NCBI GenBank assembly: GCA_947465395.1
Contig: CANIAL010000001.1
Span: 145,672 to 202,950 of the forward strand
Reading direction: 5' to 3'
Source of the DNA: Alphaproteobacteria bacterium
GTDB lineage: Bacteria > Pseudomonadota > Alphaproteobacteria > Micropepsales > Micropepsaceae
DNA: 57,279 bases
Both the position numbers and the translations under genes were made by a program. Positions 9,541 to 17,939 of the stretch are shown here, one piece after another (positions within the stretch are counted from its first letter, which is position 1; each line of letters opens with the position of its first letter). A model generated the notes under the pieces. That model searched no databases. It was not told the origin of the DNA and saw only the letters and a program-made list of their open reading frames with translations.

Positions 9541-10854
9541 ATGACCAAGCTTGCCATCCTGGAACTCAACGAACTGAATTTCGAAAGCTTGGAGCTTTAT
9601 GTGCGCCAGGGCGCGCTGCCTCATTTCCGGGAATTCTTCGCCCGCCACGGCTATTGCAAGACCACCTCCGAAGTCCGCTATGCCGAACTTGAGCCATGGA
9701 TCCAGTGGGTCACGGCGCATACGGGAAAGACGTTCGCCGAGCATGGCATTTTTCGGCTGGGTGACGCGGTCCATGCCGATGTCCCGCAAATCTGGGAGCA
9801 GCTTGAGTCCGAATGCGGCCTGAAGGCGGGCGCCATCAGCCCCATGAACGCCGCCAACCGCCTCAGCAATGCCGCCTTCTTCGTCCCCGATCCATGGACG
9901 CCCACGCACGCCAGCGGGTCCTGGCTTTTGCGGCAACTGGCCGGCGCCGTGGCCCAGGCCGTCAACGACAATGCTTCCAGCCGCATCACCGCCCGCAGTT
10001 ACTTTTTCCTGCTGCTGGGGCTTTTGCGCTATGCGCGGCTGGAAAATTATCCGGCCTATCTGGGCCTGGTTCTGGGCGTGCTGCGCCGTCCTTGGAACAA
10101 GGTGCGGTTCCTGGACCTTTTCCTGGGCGATCTTTTCATTCATTTTAGCCGCGCCAAGAAGCCGGATTTCTGCACGCTGTTTATCAATGGCGCGGCGCAC
10201 CTGCAGCACCATTACATGCTCAATGCCCTTGGCGCGGCGCAGCGGGCGGGCAATCCTGACTGGTATGTGAAGCCGGAGCGCGATCCGGTGGGCGACATCT
10301 ACCGAACCTATGACCGCATATTGGGCTCGGTGGTACGGGCGCTGCCGGACTACCGCGTCATGCTGATGACGGGACTGCATCAGGAAAGCTGCCCGGCTCC
10401 GATCTTCTATTGGCGCCTGCGCGACCATGATGCCTTCTTCAGGAAGCTTGGCTGTCCCTTCGCGCGCGTTCTTCCCCGCATGTCGCGCGATTTTCTTATC
10501 GTCTTTGACAGCCGCGCCGATGCGGAGTGCACAAGCGCCATCCTGAACGCCGCGCGGATCAACGGCGCGCCAGCTTTCCAGCTGGAAGACCGGGGCAACG
10601 ACATTTTCGTTGAGCTGGTCTATAGCCGCGACCTGGACGATACAGCGGAGCTCACCTCTGGCCCCGTCACGATCGCCGGACTGCGCGGCGAACTGGTCTT
10701 TGTGGCCATCAAGAATGGCGTGCACAGTGGCGTCGGCTATTTCAGCGACAGCGGCCGGCCGGCGGCCGCGCTACCCGCCACCATCCCCCTGGCCGAGTTG
10801 CACCAGGGCGTGCTGGAGGTTTTCCGACCCCCGGCGGTCCCAAAAATCGCCTGA
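9541..10854 (+). CDS. Divergent alkaline-phosphatase-superfamily-like protein
   Basis: 437-residue protein with no signal peptide. Its layout follows the phosphodiesterase/nucleotide pyrophosphatase branch of the alkaline phosphatase superfamily: an opening beta strand (AILELNELNFESL), the PWIQWVTAHTGKTFAEHGIF segment matching the Thr/Ser nucleophile and HG region, FINGAAHLQHHYM where family members bind metal, and a late GVHSGVGYF. The usual SDHG metal box appears to be replaced by MTGLHQES and the opening Asp by Glu/Asn, so catalysis is uncertain. Co-directional with the GT4 gene upstream and the WecA-like gene downstream, so a polysaccharide role is likely. Start at the ATG at 9541 because homology-like sequence begins there, although no strong ribosome site is seen. 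Family call is moderate; the function is unknown. Confidence 0.55.
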   Translation: MTKLAILELNELNFESLELYVRQGALPHFREFFARHGYCKTTSEVRYAELEPWIQWVTAHTGKTFAEHGIFRLGDAVHADVPQIWEQLESECGLKAGAISPMNAANRLSNAAFFVPDPWTPTHASGSWLLRQLAGAVAQAVNDNASSRITARSYFFLLLGLLRYARLENYPAYLGLVLGVLRRPWNKVRFLDLFLGDLFIHFSRAKKPDFCTLFINGAAHLQHHYMLNALGAAQRAGNPDWYVKPERDPVGDIYRTYDRILGSVVRALPDYRVMLMTGLHQESCPAPIFYWRLRDHDAFFRKLGCPFARVLPRMSRDFLIVFDSRADAECTSAILNAARINGAPAFQLEDRGNDIFVELVYSRDLDDTAELTSGPVTIAGLRGELVFVAIKNGVHSGVGYFSDSGRPAAALPATIPLAELHQGVLEVFRPPAVPKIA

Positions 10855-11017
10855 TTAAGGCCTGTTTTTGTGAATAACAGGCCTGAAGCCGGTATGGCGC
10901 AAAGGGGATTTACCCTGTATTGGGGGCGCCTGATAACGGTATTTTACCGTCTGGAGCGGGAAAGTAGCGGGAGGTGATTGCGCTAGGCGCAAACGCCGCA
11001 TTTTGGAGCGCAGGGAC

Positions 11018-12106
11018 ATGAATTCGGCAGGCCTTTTGGACCTTCTAGCGCTGGCCGTTGCCATTCTCATTTGCGTGAAGGCGCGATCCTTCGGCGAACG
11101 CCTCAAGGTGATGGCGTACCCGGATGGCGTGCGCAAGCGCCACAAGAATGCCGTGCCGCAGATCGGCGGCGTTGCGATCCTCTCGGCGCTTTCGGTCTGG
11201 CTGTTGGGCGCCATCGCGCTGGGCGATGGCACATCGAAGGTGTTCCTGATTGCCATGCTGCTCTGCATGGCGGGCGTGGGCCTGATCGGCTTCACCGATG
11301 ACCAGCACAATACATCGCCCTTGTCGCGCATCCTGTTCATGACCGTGTTTCTTTGCGTCGCGGCGGTGTTTGAGCCGGGCCTGATCACCCGTCATCTGCA
11401 TTGGGCCAGTTTCGAAAATGGCGACATTCCCATCTGGCTGTATTGCGCGCTGGCTGGCACCGCGGTGATCGGTCTTGTCAACGCCGTGAACATGGCGGAC
11501 GGCCAGGACGGCATCGTGGGCAGCATGTTCGTCATATGGGCCGGCTGCCTGTTGCTGGTGACACAGGGCCCGCAACAGGAAATGGCGGCCCTTGTACTGG
11601 GCAGCTCCCTAATCTTCCTTGCGTTCAATTTGGGTGGACGCCTTTTCCTGGGTGATTGCGGCGCCTATGGCGTGACCTTCGTGTTCGCGATGCTGGCAAT
11701 CGGCGCCCATGCCCAGGGCCATGTCTCCATCGAGACCATCGTGGTCTGGTTCTTCATCCCCGTGATCGACTGCCTGCGGCTGCTGATCAGCCGCCCCTTG
11801 CGGGGCCGCTCGCCTTTCGATGGCGATTGCGACCATTTCCATCACCGGCTGGAAGACAAGCTGGGAAAGCAGTTCGGCTTGCTTGCCTATGCGGGCATGG
11901 TCGGCTTTTCGTCGTTAGCCGCCACCCTCTATCCCACGTTCGCGCTGCAGTGCCTGGTCATCCTATCGGCCTTTTACTTCAGCTTCGCCTGGCAATCCGG
12001 CGCGGCGGAAGAAGTGCATGGCCATGGCCGCGGGGAAATGGGCGCCACCAACGTGGTTTTCATCGGCGGGGAACAAAAATCCGCGGCGGCCCCTTCAAAG
12101 GACTGA
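11018..12106 (+). CDS. WecA/MraY-family undecaprenyl-phosphate sugar-1-phosphate transferase
   Basis: 362-residue polytopic membrane protein of the polyprenyl-phosphate N-acetylhexosamine-1-phosphate transferase family. The conserved cytoplasmic-loop motifs are all visible: GFTDDQHN (Asp-Asp, Mg2+/catalysis), NAVNMADGQDGI, LGDCGAYGVTF, and the DHFHHRL histidine loop that marks the WecA branch rather than MraY. It should start each repeat unit by moving a sugar-1-phosphate from a UDP sugar onto undecaprenyl phosphate. The ATG at 11018 has GGAG 9 bases upstream. A 163-base spacer with small hairpins separates it from the preceding gene, and a membrane protein gene follows 18 bases downstream. 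Most probable initiating enzyme of the polysaccharide made by this cluster; the exact HexNAc is not determined. Confidence 0.88.
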   Translation: MNSAGLLDLLALAVAILICVKARSFGERLKVMAYPDGVRKRHKNAVPQIGGVAILSALSVWLLGAIALGDGTSKVFLIAMLLCMAGVGLIGFTDDQHNTSPLSRILFMTVFLCVAAVFEPGLITRHLHWASFENGDIPIWLYCALAGTAVIGLVNAVNMADGQDGIVGSMFVIWAGCLLLVTQGPQQEMAALVLGSSLIFLAFNLGGRLFLGDCGAYGVTFVFAMLAIGAHAQGHVSIETIVVWFFIPVIDCLRLLISRPLRGRSPFDGDCDHFHHRLEDKLGKQFGLLAYAGMVGFSSLAATLYPTFALQCLVILSAFYFSFAWQSGAAEEVHGHGRGEMGATNVVFIGGEQKSAAAPSKD

Positions 12107-12124
12107 CGCGCACAGGAAGTTTCC

Positions 12125-12955
12125 GTGGCCCAACGCCCGCTTTCGATTTTTGGAATTGTCCTGTCCAGCCTGGCGTTCTTGCGTAACCATGCCACCGCCA
12201 TCCTGGCACGCGTATGGTTTCCGGCCCTGCTGGGTTGCCTGGCTTTCTATGTCTCCATCCTTGTCTATCTCTGGGAGCTGCGGGCCTTCATGGCCGCGCC
12301 CAGCCGCGCCCATGCCAGTTTCGCGCTGGCTGTGAGCTGCCTGGCGGTGCTGCTGCTGCTTTTCCTTTATGCCGTCGTATTGTCGGCGGTGCTGAAGCTG
12401 CGGTTGGGCCGGGAATCCGGGCCGCATATGCTGCAGCTGGATCATCAGGTGTACCGCCTTTATGCGGCGCTGCTGCGCTTCGTGCTGCTGATGGGGGTGC
12501 TGCTGGTCTTCGGGATTCTGGCCGGCAATTTTTTCCATGATTTTCTGCCCGATCTAGAAGGGTTTGCGGATTTTGGCATCATGCTGGGCCTGGTGTTTCT
12601 GGCGATACGCGTGGGCTTCTTGCTGCCCGCTGTCGCTATCGTCACGCCGGATGGTGTTGTCCTGCGCCGGTCCTGGGCCTTGTCACGCGGGCGGATGTGG
12701 CAATTCCTGCTGCTGGCCCTGATCCTGACGCTTCCCGGCCTGGCGCTGGAATTCGCCGGCGAATATCTGGGCCGGCTCGCCCATGTTTTTCCCGCCGCCA
12801 ATGGCGAAGCCACGCTTAAGGCCTATATGGACCTGCTGGATCACATTGTTCCGCCCTTTGCCATCCTGGTTTCCCTCTCCATGACGCTGACGATCACCCT
12901 GGAAGGGCTTGCTTCGGCGGCGGCCTATGATGCCCTCGCGGCGGAAGCCGGCTAG
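12125..12955 (+). CDS. Conserved multi-pass membrane protein of unknown function
   Basis: 276-residue hydrophobic protein with roughly six transmembrane segments, a loop containing LRRSWALSRGRMWQFLLL, and a low-charge C terminus. The W.LS.G..W...L pattern resembles YciC-like and related membrane proteins of unknown role, but the match is weak. It begins with GTG at 12125 with a good ribosome site (AGGAAG, five bases away) and ends 3 bases before queA, so it is probably co-transcribed with queA and tgt. No catalytic motif is seen. Confidence 0.75.
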   Translation: MAQRPLSIFGIVLSSLAFLRNHATAILARVWFPALLGCLAFYVSILVYLWELRAFMAAPSRAHASFALAVSCLAVLLLLFLYAVVLSAVLKLRLGRESGPHMLQLDHQVYRLYAALLRFVLLMGVLLVFGILAGNFFHDFLPDLEGFADFGIMLGLVFLAIRVGFLLPAVAIVTPDGVVLRRSWALSRGRMWQFLLLALILTLPGLALEFAGEYLGRLAHVFPAANGEATLKAYMDLLDHIVPPFAILVSLSMTLTITLEGLASAAAYDALAAEAG

Positions 12956-12958
12956 GCG

Positions 12959-14011
12959 ATGCGCGTTGACGATTTCGATTTTGCGCTTCCTGCCGCTGCC
13001 ATAGCCCTGCGTCCCGCGCGTCCCCGCGACAGCGCCCGCATGATGGTGGTGCATGGCGATGGCCGGCTTGAGCATCGCCACATGCGGGACTTGCCGGATT
13101 ACCTGGCGGCGGGCGACGCCATTGTGGTCAATGATACGCGCGTGATGCGTGCGCGCCTTCATGGAAGGCGCTGGCGCGATGGCGTGGCGGGCCCCAAGAT
13201 CGAAGTGACCTTGCACAAGCGCCATGCCGCGGACCGTTTTTTTGCCTTTGCCAGGCCGGCGCGGAAACTCAATCCCGGGGACCGGATCGTTTTTGGCGAT
13301 CTGGCGGCGGACGTGGCGGGCCTGGGGCAGGGCGGCGAGGTTGAACTATCTTTCGCGCTGGCCGGTGCGGCGCTCGACACGGCGATCGCGGCGGCGGGGG
13401 AAATACCGCTGCCGCCCTATATCGCGGGCAAACGCGGCGTGGATGCATCCGACGCCGAGGATTACCAGACGGTATTCGCCCGCGTCACCGGATCAGTGGC
13501 CGCGCCCACCGCCGGACTTCATTTTACGCCCGGCCTGCGTGCCAGGCTGGCGGCACGCGGCGTGGCGGAAAAGAAAGTTACCCTGCATGTGGGCGCCGGC
13601 ACTTTCCTGCCGGTGACCGCCGATGATACTAGCCAGCACGTTATGCACGGAGAATATGGCGTGCTGGATGCGTCCATGGCCGCGGATCTGAATGCCGTGC
13701 GCCAGGCGGGGGCGCGCATCGCCGCTGTCGGCACCACCTCGCTTCGCACCCTGGAAAGCGCCGCCGATGAAAACGGCCATTTTTCGGCTCTTGCCGAAGA
13801 GATTGCCCTTTTCATCACCCCGGGCTACCGGTTCCGCGCTGTGGACATGCTGCTCACCAATTTCCACATTCCCCGCTCCACACTTTTCATGCTGGTTTCG
13901 GCTTTCTGCGGATTGGAGCGCATGAAACAAGCCTATGGGGAAGCCATCGCCATGGGATACCGCTTTTATTCTTATGGCGATGCCTGCCTGCTGTTTCCGG
14001 CTGACTCATGA
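12959..14011 (+). CDS. queA: S-adenosylmethionine:tRNA ribosyltransferase-isomerase
   Basis: 350-residue cytoplasmic enzyme that transfers and isomerises the ribosyl group of SAM onto 7-aminomethyl-7-deazaguanine in tRNA, making epoxyqueuosine. Family hallmarks are the N-terminal VDDFDFALP, the [12 protein letters not shown] strand, the central [17 protein letters not shown] and [10 protein letters not shown] motifs, and the C-terminal [19 protein letters not shown]. The length is normal. The last 4 bases overlap the start of tgt (ATGA), and the two enzymes act in the same queuosine pathway, with Tgt first. Confidence 0.97.
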   Translation: MRVDDFDFALPAAAIALRPARPRDSARMMVVHGDGRLEHRHMRDLPDYLAAGDAIVVNDTRVMRARLHGRRWRDGVAGPKIEVTLHKRHAADRFFAFARPARKLNPGDRIVFGDLAADVAGLGQGGEVELSFALAGAALDTAIAAAGEIPLPPYIAGKRGVDASDAEDYQTVFARVTGSVAAPTAGLHFTPGLRARLAARGVAEKKVTLHVGAGTFLPVTADDTSQHVMHGEYGVLDASMAADLNAVRQAGARIAAVGTTSLRTLESAADENGHFSALAEEIALFITPGYRFRAVDMLLTNFHIPRSTLFMLVSAFCGLERMKQAYGEAIAMGYRFYSYGDACLLFPADS

Positions 14012-15126
14012 CCAGCCTTGTCATTTCCGCAACGGACGGCACCGCGCGCATGGGCGAACTCAGGCTGCGGCGCGGCACGGTGCGGCTGCCGGCCTTCATG
14101 CCAGTGGGCACAGCAGCCACGGTCAAGGGCATGCTGCCCGAGCAAGTTCGCGAAAGCGGCGCCGACATTCTCTTGGGCAACACCTATCACCTGATGCTGC
14201 GGCCGGGCGCGGAGCGCATCCAGCGCCTGGGCGGGCTGCACAAATTCATGGATTGGCCCCTGCCTGTCCTGACCGATTCCGGCGGCTTCCAGGTGATGTC
14301 GCTTTCAAGCCTGCGCAAGATCACGGAAGAAGGAGTCGAATTTCGCTCCCACATAGACGGCGCGGCGGAGTTTCTCTCTCCCGAGCGGGCCATGGAAATC
14401 CAGCGCCAGCTGGGCTCGGACATCCAGATGGTGCTGGATGAATGTCCGGCCCTGCCGGCCTCCCACGAACGGATTGAACAATCGCTGGCCCTGTCCATGC
14501 GCTGGGCAGCCCGTTCGCGCGCCGCGTTTGGCGAACAGGACGGCCATGCCTGTTTCGGCATCGTGCAGGGCGGCATTTTTGCCGATCTGCGCCGCAATTC
14601 CGCGCAGGCGCTGCGCGAAATCGGATTTGACGGCTATGCCATTGGCGGCTTGGCGGTGGGCGAGGGCCAAGCCGCCATGCTGGAGACGCTGGAGGCCACC
14701 ATTCCCCACCTGCCTGCCGACCGGCCGCGCTACCTGATGGGCGTGGGCAAGCCGGACGATATTGTGGGCGCGGTGGAACGCGGCGTGGACATGTTCGACT
14801 GCGTGCTGCCCACGCGATCGGGCCGCAATGGCCAGGCGTTCACGTGGCACGGCCCCCTCAATCTCAAGAATGCGCGCCATGCCGAGGACGCCAGGCCGCT
14901 GGATCCGGATTGCCGCTGCCGGGCCTGCCGGGGCTTCTCGCGGGCGTATTTGCACCATGTGGTCAAGGCCAATGAAATCATCGCCGCCATGCTGCTGACC
15001 GCGCACAACCTCACTTTTTACCAGGACTTGATGGCGGGACTGCGCCAAGCCATCGCGGATGGTGCGCTGGGCGCTTTTGCGGCGCAATTCCGGGCCGATT
15101 ACGGCGCCGCGGAAGACGGCGGCTGA
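14008..15126 (+). CDS. tgt: tRNA-guanine transglycosylase
   Basis: 372-residue enzyme that swaps guanine 34 for preQ1 in tRNAs with GUN anticodons. Active-site segments are visible: [10 protein letters not shown] (catalytic Asp near residue 90), GGLAVGEG, and the second Asp in [14 protein letters not shown]. The zinc site is the C-x-C-x-x-C of DCRCRAC followed by the [10 protein letters not shown] histidine. The length is standard. It starts inside the queA stop codon, indicating translational coupling, and is followed by tRNA-Lys, which has its own promoter-like sequence. Confidence 0.97.
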   Translation: MTSLVISATDGTARMGELRLRRGTVRLPAFMPVGTAATVKGMLPEQVRESGADILLGNTYHLMLRPGAERIQRLGGLHKFMDWPLPVLTDSGGFQVMSLSSLRKITEEGVEFRSHIDGAAEFLSPERAMEIQRQLGSDIQMVLDECPALPASHERIEQSLALSMRWAARSRAAFGEQDGHACFGIVQGGIFADLRRNSAQALREIGFDGYAIGGLAVGEGQAAMLETLEATIPHLPADRPRYLMGVGKPDDIVGAVERGVDMFDCVLPTRSGRNGQAFTWHGPLNLKNARHAEDARPLDPDCRCRACRGFSRAYLHHVVKANEIIAAMLLTAHNLTFYQDLMAGLRQAIADGALGAFAAQFRADYGAAEDGG

Positions 15127-15142
15127 TATTCTCTCAGCGTGG

Positions 15143-15171
15143 TTGACCCATTTGCCGCCCGTCCATATGGT
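15143..15171 (+). promoter_or_regulatory. Sigma70-type promoter for tRNA-Lys
   Basis: TTGACC at 15143-15148 and TATGGT at 15166-15171 are separated by exactly 17 bases. Transcription would start near 15178, about 8 bases before the mature tRNA-Lys 5' end, which is the normal layout for a single tRNA gene. The site lies just after the tgt stop codon. Confidence 0.65.
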
Positions 15172-15185
15172 CCGGCCCTTGGTAA

Positions 15186-15260
15186 GAGCCCATAGCTCAG
15201 CGGTAGAGCATCTGACTTTTAATCAGAGGGCCGATGGTTCGACCCCATCTGGGCTCACCA
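15186..15260 (+). tRNA. tRNA-Lys (anticodon TTT)
   Basis: A complete cloverleaf can be drawn. The acceptor arms are GAGCCCA and TGGGCTC, the D-arm starts GCTCAGCGGTAGAGC, the anticodon stem is TCTGA/TCAGA around the loop CTTTTAA with anticodon TTT, and the T-loop is GTTCGAC-like. The discriminator is A and CCA is encoded. It is 7 bases from the stop of the convergent YjbH-like gene. Confidence 0.97.
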
Positions 15261-15267
15261 GTTTTCC

Positions 15268-17802
15268 CTAATGCACATCGGCGAAATGGTCCGCGATTTC
15301 GCTCTCGCTGGCGCGCTGGGTTTCGTCCCACAGGATCGTGTCGCCCAGCAGGCGCTGGCCGCCATCGCGCTGGATCGGACGGATGATGGTGTTGAATTCC
15401 GTCTGGGTGGTGATGGGCAGGCCCCAGCTCAGGGGAATGCGGATCACGATGCCATTGTCGAAACTGCCTTCGCCGAATGTGGCGGTCGGAACATTGGTCT
15501 TGGTGGCGAAGACGCCGATCTCGACACCGGTGCGGAAGCGCCGGCTGATTTCCACCGTCATGCCGCGGTCGCCGGCTAGGTACTGGCCGGCCCGCAGGGT
15601 GAGGTCCAGCCCGTACCAGGGCGACTGGTAGTAAAGCGAGACATGGCCCGTGGCGATGCGATAATGCTGCAAATCCAGCAGCCGGTCGAAGCCGCGCTGC
15701 TGGACCTCGTAACCGTCTATGCCCAGCGCCCAGCGCTGGTGATCCGGCCGCCACAAGATTTCCCCGCCCACGCCCGCGAACATGCTTTCCAGATAGCCCG
15801 CCCGCGCCACCGCGAAGATGTTGGGCGCCAAGCGCACGCGGTAGCTTCCCTCAAGGTCGCCGATGCCGTTCTTGCCCTCCAGGAAATAGCGGCCGAAACT
15901 GGTCCGCACCGGCGGCAGCGCGCTGGGACCGATGCGGATGGAATAGGTGTTGTAGAGATTGGCTTCCGCCTCGAGATTGAGTGCAAGGCCGCGCGCCACT
16001 TCCACGCCCACGGTCCCCGCCGCCACGAATTGCACGCCAAAGGGATTGTAGGGATCAAACAGCGCCTGGCGGAATTGCGGGGAGATGGACCAGTTGAGGC
16101 GGGGATATGTCCCGCGATCCGCCGCCCGCAGAATGGGGTTGTTCAGGGGCGCGGGATTTATGGCGACGGATTCCTGCGCGATGGTGACCATGTCCTGGTC
16201 GGCCGCCATGCCGCGTTCCAGGGGCGTGCGCATGGCTTCCATCGCCTGTTGCGGCACGCCTGCGCTGATGGCCACCAGCTTGAAGCGTTCGATCTGCGGC
16301 GGCGCATCGGCCATTAGCACGCGCAGGATGCGCGTTACTGCTTCGGATTCGGTGGTATAGGTGTGATTGCTGTAATAGACGGTGGCCTGGGTGACGCCCA
16401 GATTGATGGCTTCGGGGTTGATGCGCTGGGCGACAAGGGCGGTGCGGATTTTCCGGCTGGCCGCCGCCATGCCGGCGCTGTCCAGGACGGTGGAGGCGCC
16501 GTCAATCGTCAGCACCGAGGCATTGGTGAGGCGCGCCGTGCCGGATGTGTTCGCGAAAAGCGGGCGGGCGGCCGCGCCCGGCACGCCGCAGCGAACGCTG
16601 CGAAAGGCCTGCGTCTCGCTGACCATGGAAATGGCCGCGATATTTCCTTCATAGGCACGCGAGATCTGCGCGTAACGCTGGCAGGCTGCCGCGCTGGGCG
16701 CCTCGCGGCCCACCAGGACCATCTCCTGGCCTTCCATTTTTACGTCGCTGAAGCCGCTGCGGAACAGAAGGTCCACAAACTGGCTTTGCCGGGCCAGCCT
16801 TTGCTGGTGGTCCTGGTTGCGGACCGGATCATTCGTCTGCAGCAAGGTGCTTAGCGCCATCTGCTGCTGCTCGGGGGTGCGGACCACCACCGGCGGCATG
16901 GCCGGCCCGAGGGATGCGGTATATTGCGGATGAACGGGATCCAGCGTCACCGTCAGAGTGCCGTACATGGTTTCGCCATACAGCCAGCCCAGCCCCAGCG
17001 AGATATTGTCCATCACCTTGTAGTCGGCGCCGAAATTGAACTGGTTCTGCGGCTTGAAGCTGCCGACCTTGGCTTCGGCGACATAGGCGTCGCTGCTGTA
17101 TTCGGCGATCAGCGTGAGACCGCTGAGAGGTGTGCGCCAGCTCACGCCGCCGAAAAGCGCGGCCTGCGGTCCATGGAAATAGGATGAGAAGGAAAACTGT
17201 CCGCCATAATCCAGCGGGCGGGCGGCGCGGTTGTAGAATGACGAAGACAGCGCGCCCAGCGGATTGCGAAAGCCCTTGTTCGTGGACAGGCGGCCCCAAC
17301 CAAAGCCCAGGCTGGCATCCAGCGAACCGAACTGCTTGGACGCCACGACATATTCACCGCCATAGACGCCCGTGCCCACCAGGTCGCTGATGCCCACCGA
17401 CACGGCGGGAAGGAAATCACTTTCATTCCACAGCCGCGCCTTCAGCGCGAAGCTGCGATCGAAATAGACCGGCGTTCCGGTCCCCGGCAGGAAATCCTGC
17501 AGGCCGGAATAACGGAACGATCCGGCCAGCCATGGCAGGATCTGGAATCCCGCGTCGTAATGTTGGGTGTTCTCGAAGAAATCCGTGCTGATATACAGCT
17601 CGCCGTCATCAGCCATGCGCGCGCTGGGCATGTTGATGAGGCCGACATCGCCGAACAGGCCGCGGGGCAGGGGCGGGGGTGGAACTTGCGCCGCCGCGGG
17701 ACCTTGGCTGGCCAGGGCAAGGATGGACGCCGCCGCAATGCCAGCGCGCATCGTCATTCGCGGGGCGGCCCCAGCCGATAGGCCCTTCCACATGGCAGGC
17801 AT
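15268..17802 (-). CDS. YjbH/GfcD-like outer-membrane polysaccharide biosynthesis protein
   Basis: Large secreted protein, about 844 residues from the start chosen here. The first mature segment contains GLINMPSARMADDGELY, the hallmark opening of the YjbH (GfcD, DUF940) family. A Tyr/Trp/Gly-rich pattern of alternating strands follows in both halves, consistent with one or two outer-membrane beta-barrels. A signal peptide (MRAGIAAASILALASQGPAA) ends near AAAQ. In E. coli, YjbH/GfcD works with YjbE, YjbF and YjbG in exopolysaccharide or group 4 capsule secretion; relatives of YjbE and YjbF lie at 22600 and 22929. The start is uncertain: ATGs at 17802, 17793, 17757 and 17751 and a TTG at 17868 are all in frame. 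It is divergent from the SLBB export gene, implying a shared control region. Confidence 0.85.
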   Translation of the reverse strand: MPAMWKGLSAGAAPRMTMRAGIAAASILALASQGPAAAQVPPPPLPRGLFGDVGLINMPSARMADDGELYISTDFFENTQHYDAGFQILPWLAGSFRYSGLQDFLPGTGTPVYFDRSFALKARLWNESDFLPAVSVGISDLVGTGVYGGEYVVASKQFGSLDASLGFGWGRLSTNKGFRNPLGALSSSFYNRAARPLDYGGQFSFSSYFHGPQAALFGGVSWRTPLSGLTLIAEYSSDAYVAEAKVGSFKPQNQFNFGADYKVMDNISLGLGWLYGETMYGTLTVTLDPVHPQYTASLGPAMPPVVVRTPEQQQMALSTLLQTNDPVRNQDHQQRLARQSQFVDLLFRSGFSDVKMEGQEMVLVGREAPSAAACQRYAQISRAYEGNIAAISMVSETQAFRSVRCGVPGAAARPLFANTSGTARLTNASVLTIDGASTVLDSAGMAAASRKIRTALVAQRINPEAINLGVTQATVYYSNHTYTTESEAVTRILRVLMADAPPQIERFKLVAISAGVPQQAMEAMRTPLERGMAADQDMVTIAQESVAINPAPLNNPILRAADRGTYPRLNWSISPQFRQALFDPYNPFGVQFVAAGTVGVEVARGLALNLEAEANLYNTYSIRIGPSALPPVRTSFGRYFLEGKNGIGDLEGSYRVRLAPNIFAVARAGYLESMFAGVGGEILWRPDHQRWALGIDGYEVQQRGFDRLLDLQHYRIATGHVSLYYQSPWYGLDLTLRAGQYLAGDRGMTVEISRRFRTGVEIGVFATKTNVPTATFGEGSFDNGIVIRIPLSWGLPITTQTEFNTIIRPIQRDGGQRLLGDTILWDETQRASESEIADHFADVH

Positions 17803-17939
17803 GCCCCCGGTCCCAAATGACCCTTGATTGTCATTTTGGTTTCTGCCTTTCGCCCAAACCTTTGACAAGAAAAATCTTTTTCCAAGCAGCCGGGTATGTT
17901 AAACGCCTAACCCAGAGCGCGTTAACAGGGATTTGGGCA

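Noticed and set aside
10858..10884. 9-bp perfect hairpin after the phosphatase-fold gene as a terminator
   Set aside because: AGGCCTGTT and AACAGGCCT pair perfectly, but the loop is 9 bases and no T-run follows on either strand, so intrinsic termination is doubtful.
12900..12960. preQ1 riboswitch before queA
   Set aside because: Only 3 bases separate queA from the preceding gene and no pseudoknot-type leader is visible.
17898..17926. GTTAA...TTAAC dyad upstream of the SLBB gene as a CtrA site
   Set aside because: The half-sites are about 20 bases apart, not seven, so it does not fit the consensus; at most an unrelated operator.
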